Shown: piece after piece, positions 1 through 4,972 of the stretch
Layout of the letters: each line of letters starts with the position of its first letter
Position numbering within the stretch: position 1 is the stretch's first letter
Assembly: GCA_030587505.1 (NCBI GenBank)
Contig: JAUQYY010000045.1
Location: 1-7,257, forward strand
DNA from: Candidatus Sigynarchaeota archaeon
GTDB lineage: Archaea > Asgardarchaeota > Jordarchaeia > Jordarchaeales > Jordarchaeaceae
Direction of reading: 5' to 3'
DNA length: 7,257 nt
Notes under the pieces: generated by a model
What the model was told of the DNA's origin: nothing
Database searches by the model: none
What the model saw: only the letters and a program-made list of their open reading frames with translations
Position numbers and translations under genes: made by a program

Positions 1-2897
1 TCTCTGAGAACAACCAGCCTCGCCGGCGCGTCTATCCCAGCTGAGAGAGTGGTTGTGCAGCACACAACCCTAAGCGAACCGCTGCGAAAGGCGTCCTCCA
101 CGAGCTCCCTGGAAGCGTAGTTCAGCCCCGCGTGGTGGAACCCCACGCCCTGCCTCATCAACTCGACCAAACGCTTGGAATAAGACCTGCTCTCAGCGAA
201 TCTGCTCATGAGAGCCTCCCTCTCCTCCTCATCCAGGTGGGACACAACCAGCTTAGCAAGTTTACGCGCCAGGCTCTCCGCGTCCCTCCTGCGTGAAACA
301 AAGATGAGTGCTTGTCCACCGCTCTGAATCGTTGCTGAGACCAGTCTTCTTATGGCTTTCAGCTTGTCAGCCTCCACTAGGATGTAGTTTTTCAGCGGCA
401 CGGGTCTGGTGTCCGACTCCACAAGCCTGCACCCCAACCAGTCGGCGATCTCACCAGCGTTGGCGATGGTTGCACTCAATCCGATGAGCTGAACCCGCAG
501 TCTCTCCCTTATCCTCAGGAGCACGCTCTCCAGCCTTCCACCCCTCTCCGCATCACCCATAACGTGTATCTCATCCACAACAATCACACGGATGTCATCC
601 AGCCAGCCGGGGTTCAGGCGCAGAATCGAGTCAAACCTCTCAATGGTGGTGACCAGTATGTCCGCGTCCCCCAGAATCTCCGGCGTGTAGTGAAAGTCCC
701 CGGTGGATATCCTGATCCTCAGACCCAGGTCACGGTACCTTCTGACAAGCATACCAAACTTCTCCCTCGCGAGAGCCTTCAGGGGAACCATGTATATCGC
801 CTTTCCACCCTCCAGAACCCACCTCAAAATCGCTATCTCCCCCACCAGGGTTTTACCGCTCGCGGAGGGAGAGCACACCAGGAGATCGCTTCCCCTCAGC
901 AGTCCGCCCTGAATCGCAAGCACCTGAACCGCACGCAAACAGTTTACCCCCCGCCGCTCAAGAACCTCCCGAACAGCGGAAGGTATACTCTCACCAAGCT
1001 CCAAGAACTCTTCAATGCTGCCCGAATCCCCCGACAGCTTGGGCCGGCTCACTGTCCCCTCGAACGCGTAGCTCTTAATCAGTCTCTCAAGCTGCTCCGG
1101 TGACTCATAATCAATCCTGTCGCTTATCTCACCGTCTCGGGAAACAATTATCTGAGCCTTACCGTTAACAGCCCTCTCACACGCTCCAATAGGCAACCCG
1201 GGGTACCTCCCCTTAAGGCTTTCAACTATGCTCAACACCTCAGACGACTGAGTCACAACCAAAAAAACAGGGAAGCCCGAATCTCCCTTGGTATCGGAAA
1301 GCCGTTTCAACTCCTCCCTAATCTCCCCATCAGCACAGATGGTTTCGACAACAGATTCGCAGCTCGTTATCCCCGCCTCGGTCTCCCCGACCAGACGACT
1401 CTGCACCAACTCGGGTTCACCGTGCAACCGCCCGGACTCACCGCCAACAGAGACTCCCTCACCAGCACTAGACCTTTCCCTCTTCCATTCTGCTGCCTTT
1501 GAACGCCCCTTCACCGTGTGCGAGAGTAACACAGCCTCGATTTTCTCGTCCCGCTCCGCTTCCTCCTGTGCTTTCACCTTCTCGTCACCCTCAGCGGAGC
1601 CAACTTCGAGGGGAGTGGTGGTTGACACGGGTGACTGTAGGTCTGTGAGGAGGCCCTCTGCGTGTTCAAACAGCCTGGAAAGCTCCGCCTCGGTTGGTTT
1701 CCGCAGGCTGTCTATCCGCTCAAAGAGTCTCTGGAACTTCTCGGGATCCAAGCCGGTTTTTTTACAGACGAGTTCGGTGACGTGTTGGAGGCTCCCAAAA
1801 GCCGCTTTCCCGGTCAGTTTCACGTAAACCTCCTTCAAAGCGGAGCCAACCGCTCCCCTCAGGTGATAGGCACAGTTATCCCAATCACCCTCCGCAAACG
1901 CTTCGCGAGCCAGGTCCCAGAGACCGTCCCTTCTCTTGGCGTAAAACTCGCTACTCTCCCCACCCTCGGCCAACAGGTGTTCAAAGGATCCTTCAACCCC
2001 CGATTCTCCAGAAAGTTCCGTACCTGGAATGGTGTGGCGAGCCTGACTCAACTCGGTCTGCTGAGACGGTAATTTTTCAGACGCACGCGGAACCATTGTA
2101 ACGCTTTGAACTGTGAGGGGCCCTAGCTTTTGGTGAAACGCGGCGAGTTCCTCCCTCAGCAGCTTTTTGAATCTAGCTACTCCCCACTCGTGCAAAACAA
2201 GTGACACGCCAATAGTTGCCAAGATGAGAACCGAGTCCAATATGAGCAGCAGCTGGAAAACAGCGTCCGCTACGTTGAGGAACATCAGCGGAACGAGAAG
2301 CACAAGAAAGACCCCGGTGAGAATCAGCCCTGTTCTGGCTCGTGAGTAGGCTTTCTCCAAAACCCTACCCTTATCCGGTCTAAACATTCTCCTAGCCCTT
2401 CTCAAAACACCGTCCCTTCTGTCCTCCAACACCGACGACAGCTCAGACACAGGAACAACCTCAACCGAATCCACCCGAGCGTCCCCCTCTGCACAAGACC
2501 TGCTCACAAGAAATTCGTCAGCGACAATCATGACCTGCCTTCCCCCATAGTAGGGGACGTTCACACCGAAGAGCCTCTTGAACTCTAGGTCTCCCACGAG
2601 AGAACGAGACCCGCCGCTCAGCTCGCTGAGTAAGATACGATAAAGACTGCGCACCATTCGTCTATCCGACCTGATTTTATCCACGGTGGTGGACCGGAAC
2701 ACAACCAGCTCAAGCACACAGTACCCCCGTCCCTCGTGGATACGCCAGGCCGCACTCCCGAGATCATAAGAGTCCACAGTGTATCCGTACTCCAGAAAAA
2801 TGCTCAAAACCCGTCGCTGATCGACGTTCTCTTCTACACTCAACTCCTGTCCGTGCTCCTTTACTAGTTGCTCGTCCGACAACTTTCCAAGAGTCAC
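1..2897 (-). CDS. Membrane-anchored HEPN-like / Ski2-Hel308-type SF2 helicase fusion (C-terminus beyond window)
   Basis: The reverse strand reads without a stop from an in-frame TAA just upstream of 2897 to the window edge, giving 965 codons. Residues 1-125 are an unrecognised alpha/beta-looking region. Residues 190-207 and 213-236 are two hydrophobic stretches, predicted as a membrane hairpin. Residues 318-417 are helical and HEPN-like (pattern AREAFAEGDWDNCAYHL, then AVGSALKEVY), without a clean RxxxxH active site. Residues 420-540 are a charged, Ser/Glu-rich linker, and 542-615 a small unrecognised domain. The helicase core follows: P-loop SPSASGKT (K682), DEIH box at 775-778, LSAT at 807-810, FHHAGL from 920, and motif V (TLSAGID) from 950. 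Motif VI and the accessory domains lie off-window. The core should be an ATP-dependent 3'-5' DNA or RNA translocase of the Hel308/Ski2 group; the membrane tether is inferred. Start is GTG 2897; TTG 2882 is possible, and neither has an ideally spaced ribosome site. Helicase call is firm; HEPN call is tentative. Confidence 0.88.
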   Translation of the reverse strand, partial: MTLGKLSDEQLVKEHGQELSVEENVDQRRVLSIFLEYGYTVDSYDLGSAAWRIHEGRGYCVLELVVFRSTTVDKIRSDRRMVRSLYRILLSELSGGSRSLVGDLEFKRLFGVNVPYYGGRQVMIVADEFLVSRSCAEGDARVDSVEVVPVSELSSVLEDRRDGVLRRARRMFRPDKGRVLEKAYSRARTGLILTGVFLVLLVPLMFLNVADAVFQLLLILDSVLILATIGVSLVLHEWGVARFKKLLREELAAFHQKLGPLTVQSVTMVPRASEKLPSQQTELSQARHTIPGTELSGESGVEGSFEHLLAEGGESSEFYAKRRDGLWDLAREAFAEGDWDNCAYHLRGAVGSALKEVYVKLTGKAAFGSLQHVTELVCKKTGLDPEKFQRLFERIDSLRKPTEAELSRLFEHAEGLLTDLQSPVSTTTPLEVGSAEGDEKVKAQEEAERDEKIEAVLLSHTVKGRSKAAEWKRERSSAGEGVSVGGESGRLHGEPELVQSRLVGETEAGITSCESVVETICADGEIREELKRLSDTKGDSGFPVFLVVTQSSEVLSIVESLKGRYPGLPIGACERAVNGKAQIIVSRDGEISDRIDYESPEQLERLIKSYAFEGTVSRPKLSGDSGSIEEFLELGESIPSAVREVLERRGVNCLRAVQVLAIQGGLLRGSDLLVCSPSASGKTLVGEIAILRWVLEGGKAIYMVPLKALAREKFGMLVRRYRDLGLRIRISTGDFHYTPEILGDADILVTTIERFDSILRLNPGWLDDIRVIVVDEIHVMGDAERGGRLESVLLRIRERLRVQLIGLSATIANAGEIADWLGCRLVESDTRPVPLKNYILVEADKLKAIRRLVSATIQSGGQALIFVSRRRDAESLARKLAKLVVSHLDEEEREALMSRFAESRSYSKRLVELMRQGVGFHHAGLNYASRELVEDAFRSGSLRVVCCTTTLSAGIDAPARLVVLR

Positions 2898-2928
2898 AAT
2901 ATCACCAGACTGTTAGCCCACCTCCTGT

Positions 2929-2940
2929 CCTTATAAAGGA
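2929..2940 (-). promoter_or_regulatory. TATA-box promoter of the helicase fusion gene
   Basis: On the minus strand this reads TCCTTTATAAGG, an archaeal TATA box with a purine-rich flank. Transcription would start about 25 bases downstream, near 2905-2909, leaving only a roughly 10-base leader before the GTG at 2897. A GGAGGTG at 2919-2925 lies upstream of that predicted start and is badly spaced for either start codon, so it may not act as a ribosome site. The core resembles the radA-operon promoter (CCTTTATAAAGG). Confidence 0.5.
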
Positions 2941-3130
2941 TTACACCAATCTTCCAAGGTTATTTTCCAGCTAGTTTGAGGGATTAATATGATTCTATTC
3001 CCAATTATACGAATTTTTTTAAACTCTTTCCTCGTTCTTATGCATTTTTCGCTCTTATTTTCTTTCTAAAGAGCTATCAAGCGAATTTTTCCTGAGAACA
3101 AGAAGAAAAAATCGAGAAGGACTCCACGCA
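2941..3130. other. AT-rich intergenic spacer, no gene seen
   Basis: The stretch between the helicase promoter and the left inverted repeat is rich in A and T runs, with stops in all frames and no credible coding potential. The only local structure is a weak inverted repeat, GCTCTT at 3051-3056 and AAGAGC at 3069-3074, with a 12-base loop. It is not followed by a T-run on either strand that would make it a convincing terminator. The composition contrasts with the GC-richer helicase gene and marks the start of the accessory patch. Confidence 0.6.
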
Positions 3131-3181
3131 GTTGGACAAATATATGGATTTCGAGACTAAAATTTTCATATTTCCACAAAA
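3131..3181 (+). repeat. Left arm of an imperfect ~50-bp inverted repeat
   Basis: This arm pairs with 4287-4339 in reverse complement. Two blocks are exact: 20 bases at 3134-3153 (GGACAAATATATGGATTTCG) match 4315-4334, and 19 bases at 3163-3181 (TTTTCATATTTCCACAAAA) match 4287-4305. A 9-base divergent spacer separates the blocks in each arm (3154-3162 and 4306-4314). Two long exact blocks with conserved order and equal spacing cannot reasonably be chance, even in AT-rich DNA. The arms bound about 1.2 kb, as terminal repeats of a mobile element would. Confidence 0.85.
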
Positions 3182-3279
3182 CCCATCGTGCAATCCTGTG
3201 AAGGAAGCGGGAGTTTTTTCTACTAAATTTTATGGAGTTTCAAATCTGCATCAGAAGAAACAATCAGTAACGGGAAATG

Positions 3280-3285
3280 AAAAAA
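3280..3285 (-). terminator. Possible oligo-T terminator after the nuclease-like gene
   Basis: The minus strand carries a run of six T about 70 bases past the stop codon of the nuclease-like gene. Archaea often terminate at plain T-runs. A short inverted repeat, CTAGA/TCTAG at 3342-3354 with a 3-base loop, lies between stop and T-run but is not adjacent to it. The call rests on composition only. Confidence 0.25.
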
Positions 3286-3356
3286 CAAGATTTTTGCAAA
3301 GGATGCGGAAGTAGAATTTATCTAACTTTCAGATTTTCACTCTAGACAATCTAGCT

Positions 3357-3909
3357 TCACGTACGTAGCATCGACTTAACTTTTTGAATAAATCTATCCC
3401 ATTCTCCAAGTTTTATTTCTTTGCCGATTTGAAGAATGAAAGCCGTATCTTCGCCCAGCGCTCTTAACGTACTCTTCGCGTAGCTGGGCCTCTCCCAAAA
3501 ACACAAGTAAAGAATAGGTTTACCCGTGGTCTCTCTCCATGAGTCGAATAGTTTAGATAATTTTTGCTCAACCTCTTTTTTCCTGTAGAAGACACCAGAG
3601 CCTTTGATCTCTATTAACAGGTGGACTTTATCTTTGGGATACGCGCCTGTAAACCCTATTGGTTCTGCATCTTCATCCACTATCAAGAGGTCAAACTCGG
3701 TAGGACACCGCTTCAATCCAAGCTAATCTCACTTGCCTAAAGCCATCAGGCAGATGACCCTTAAGATAGTGAGCTACAACCCTAGAAATGGCATCCCCCC
3801 GAAACCTGTTCCAAGAAATCCCACGATGTTTAAACTCCTTTCGAATTTTCTCAACCTCAGCCATCACTTCTCGCTGCTCTGTCGTCCCAACATTCTCCTC
3901 CTCTGTCAT
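3357..3909 (-). pseudogene. PD-(D/E)XK nuclease-like gene, split by a frameshift
   Basis: Two overlapping minus-strand frames read as one protein. The first, ATG at 3909 to TGA at 3691, gives 72 residues including RFRGDAISRVVAHYLKGHLP. The second, open from 3716 to TGA at 3357, gives 119 residues including CPTEFDLLIVDEDAEPIG and LLIEIKGSGVFYRKKEVEQK. The Asp of EFD followed about 28 residues later by EIK matches a PD-(D/E)XK active site, and an upstream Arg/Gly helix fits the N-terminal helix of this fold. The shift lies at about 3691-3716: the second frame has a TAG just upstream and no ribosome site for its TTG start, so one extra base (or two missing) is likelier than two genes. Repaired length is about 185-190 residues, a plausible single-domain nuclease. 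The substrate cannot be told. A sequencing error or recoding could also explain the break. Confidence 0.65.
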
Positions 3910-3917
3910 CTGTGATC

Positions 3918-3926
3918 ATCACTCCT
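3918..3926 (-). promoter_or_regulatory. Strong Shine-Dalgarno site of the nuclease-like gene
   Basis: The minus strand reads AGGAGTGAT, one base short of the archaeal consensus AGGAGGTGAT, 8 bases before ATG 3909. This fixes the start. A possible TATA box, ATAAATAA on the minus strand at 3956-3963, would put the transcript start near 3932 and leave a leader long enough to carry this site. Confidence 0.6.
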
Positions 3927-4045
3927 ACTTTTCACATTTTTAACGGTTCACTTTTTTATTTATCGATTCTCTAACAGGTTTCAACGGTCCCCCAATATGA
4001 ACGCACGCTTTCAATCTAACATTCACCTGCTTTAAGCGCGTGTAG

Positions 4046-4285
4046 TTGGATGTTGTAACTCTGAAGGAGTGTGGTTACATTGGGGTTCTCATTATGGCTT
4101 CTCTGGAAGCTGTGAAACCAAATACCAACGTTGCTCATCCCGCTGGAGCCCTAGCTCCAACTCTAAGAACTTACTCTCCGATACGGACTGAAGCTAAGCT
4201 GGAAGACCACATAGGTAGCACCACGCACACGCTCAAGTCAGAACGTTTGAAGTTAACTTCGTTTCTCTGTTTTCATTCTTATTGA
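4046..4285 (+). pseudogene. Possible decayed TnpB (IS605/IS607-type) C-terminal tail
   Basis: The frame is open after a TAG at 4043-4045 and ends at TGA 4285; the nominal TTG start has no ribosome site. It begins VVTLKECGYIGVLIMASLEA, which can be laid against the end of the TnpB zinc finger and third RuvC motif (general form C..CGY.ADRDV.ASLN), but the DRD acidic residues are missing, so any nuclease would be dead. The tail ends near THTLKSERL, loosely reminiscent of the SxKQEA tails of TnpB proteins, whose 3' coding end overlaps their guide RNA scaffold. Two perfect short hairpins fall in this frame at 4097-4110 and 4144-4159. The resemblance comes from recall of the family, not from a search, and the frame may be fortuitous. 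Confidence 0.3.
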
Positions 4286-4286
4286 T

Positions 4287-4339
4287 TTTTGTGGAAATAT
4301 GAAAAATTTAACTCCGAAATCCATATATTTGTCCGCAAC
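4287..4339 (+). repeat. Right arm of the imperfect inverted repeat
   Basis: This is the reverse-complement partner of 3131-3181, with exact blocks at 4287-4305 and 4315-4334. The outer edge differs by a small insertion: its reverse complement begins GTTGCGGACAAA where the left arm has GTTGGACAAA. The arm starts immediately after the stop of the frame ending at 4285, as expected if that frame reaches the end of the element. Confidence 0.85.
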
Positions 4340-4526
4340 TCGAGAAGTAGCTCTGGCGGTCTGATTTTCATAGCAAGGAAAAAAGGGAGTTTAGTACTTG
4401 AATAGGAAAATAATGGTAATTAATAATTTTAATGGATAAAAGAATATTTAAAATAGTTCTAATCAACTAATAAATCTTTTAAAACTCCCGAAACCGAGTA
4501 AGAAAAGCTGTTTGTAAAAGAGAGTA
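4340..4526. other. Very AT-rich spacer upstream of the radA operon promoter
   Basis: No gene is seen. The DNA around 4390-4480 is close to pure A/T, with repeated TAAT/ATTAAT-like words. GGGAGTTT at 4385-4392 and AAACTCCC at 4482-4489 form an inverted pair about 90 bases apart. This could be an upstream regulatory region or simply relaxed intergenic DNA beside the insertion. Confidence 0.5.
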
Positions 4527-4542
4527 AGCCTTTATAAAGGCT
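4527..4542 (+). promoter_or_regulatory. Palindromic TATA-box promoter of the radA operon
   Basis: AGCCTTTATAAAGGCT is a perfect 16-bp palindrome centred on TATA. It would place transcription start at about 4558-4562, right before the GC-rich leader stem that begins at 4563. Because it is symmetric, TBP could be bound in either direction, or a dimeric repressor could cover the TATA element; the sequence does not decide between these. It is the only strong promoter-like site upstream of the plus-strand genes. Confidence 0.6.
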
Positions 4543-4562
4543 AAGCTGAAGCTAACACCCAA

Positions 4563-4642
4563 GTGCGGCGCAAAACAGCGAAGTGAAAGACCATCACTCA
4601 TATACCATACGTTCCAGTCCCCCAGAGCTTTTAGCGCCGCAC
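4563..4642 (+). promoter_or_regulatory. Structured 5' leader or small RNA closed by a 9-bp GC stem
   Basis: GTGCGGCGC (4563-4571) pairs perfectly with GCGCCGCAC (4634-4642). Next to it AAAA (4572-4575) can pair with TTTT (4629-4632) around a bulged A. Inside is a second perfect stem, AGTGA (4582-4586) with TCACT (4594-4598), closing a 7-base loop. The 80-base unit begins just where the transcript is expected to start and ends 45 bases before the likely ATG of the first gene. It could be a leader controlling translation, a stabilising 5' cap structure, or an independent small RNA. I could not match it to a known riboswitch, tRNA, or box C/D or H/ACA guide. Confidence 0.5.
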
Positions 4643-4687
4643 AAACAATCAAACTGAACTTTGAAGAAAAGTGGCTTGGTGGATGCG

Positions 4688-4972
4688 ATGCCGGAGGTTA
4701 ACTGTCTTAATTTGAGAAGGATGGTTGACGGAGGATACTGCGCCTTTGTGTGCGAGCTTCCAGAAACTGAGAAAAAGCTTGTTTACAACCCGTTCAGGGG
4801 AATATACACTAGATGCAGGTTCAGCTGTGAACTCCAAGAAGCGGGGCCATTCGGGAATGATTCTCCAACTCTCACGAAAAACCCTGAGGCGAAACGTCTA
4901 GAAAGACTCGAATTGGAGATTTCCCAGTCGGTTATCTCCAGGTTGATGGAGGTTCTGGAGGAGGATAGGTGA
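4688..4972 (+). CDS. Small Cys-containing protein coupled to radA, function unknown
   Basis: From ATG 4688 this gives a 94-residue soluble protein. In-frame TTG 4661 and GTG 4679 would add nine or three residues. ATG is preferred because GGTGGAT lies just before it (short 3-base gap) while TTG 4661 has no ribosome site. The first half is beta-like and carries five Cys (start MPEVNC, then GGYCAFVC, YTRCRFSC). The second half is a charged, probably coiled helix with KRLERLELEISQ and LMEVLEEDR. No membrane segment is present. Its stop overlaps the radA start (TGATG), so the two are translationally coupled. I do not recognise the family. The position suggests a RadA accessory or regulatory factor, and the Cys residues could bind a metal, but their spacing is not a classic zinc ribbon. 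Confidence 0.75.
   Translation: MPEVNCLNLRRMVDGGYCAFVCELPETEKKLVYNPFRGIYTRCRFSCELQEAGPFGNDSPTLTKNPEAKRLERLELEISQSVISRLMEVLEEDR
4957..4964 (+). promoter_or_regulatory. Shine-Dalgarno site of radA
   Basis: GGAGGAGG lies within the end of the preceding gene, 7 bases before ATG 4972. It supports ATG 4972 over the GTG at 4969, which would only add one Met. Confidence 0.65.

Larger units (their letters stand above)
3131..4339. mobile_element. Possible inverted-repeat-bounded mobile or cargo element with nuclease-like gene
   Basis: The segment is delimited by the inverted arms at 3131-3181 and 4287-4339. Inside are a frameshifted PD-(D/E)XK nuclease-like gene (minus) and a plus-strand frame that may be a decayed TnpB tail; no intact transposase is visible. 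It is more AT-rich than the genes on either side. An 8-base direct repeat, TCGAGAAG, occurs at 3112-3119 and 4340-4347. On the right it directly abuts the arm, but on the left 11 bases intervene, so it is a doubtful target-site duplication. The element may be non-autonomous, a relic, or two superimposed insertions. A non-mobile explanation for the arms is not excluded. Confidence 0.45.

Noticed and set aside
564..1103. 179-codon plus-strand open frame, and others at 1288-1827 and 1662-2072
   Set aside because: They lie opposite the helicase fusion gene, whose own frame has all helicase motifs. The translations are Pro/Arg/Ser-rich with no domain, typical of antisense shadows.
3132..3314. 60-codon plus-strand frame running through the left inverted arm
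   Set aside because: It starts inside the repeat at a TTG without a ribosome site, has no recognisable features, and its composition is that of AT-rich spacer.
3733..3915. 60-codon plus-strand frame opposite the nuclease-like gene
   Set aside because: It is antisense to the frame with the strong Shine-Dalgarno site and has no domain.
2941..4526. CRISPR array in the AT-rich centre
   Set aside because: No regularly spaced direct repeats are seen; the only long repeat is a single inverted pair.
4563..4642. tRNA gene (7-bp acceptor-like ends GTGCGGC/GCCGCAC, a GTTCCAGTCC resembling a T-loop, a 5-bp stem with 7-base loop)
   Set aside because: The T-loop-like stretch has no pairing stem and lies too far from the 3' arm, the 7-base loop lacks U33, and no D-arm is present on either strand.
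4563..4650. Box H/ACA or C/D guide RNA (9-bp stem followed by AAACA; GTGATGG on the reverse strand)
   Set aside because: For H/ACA, the inner hairpin leaves about 35 bases on the 3' side of the pocket, far too many. For C/D there is no proper C plus D box pair.
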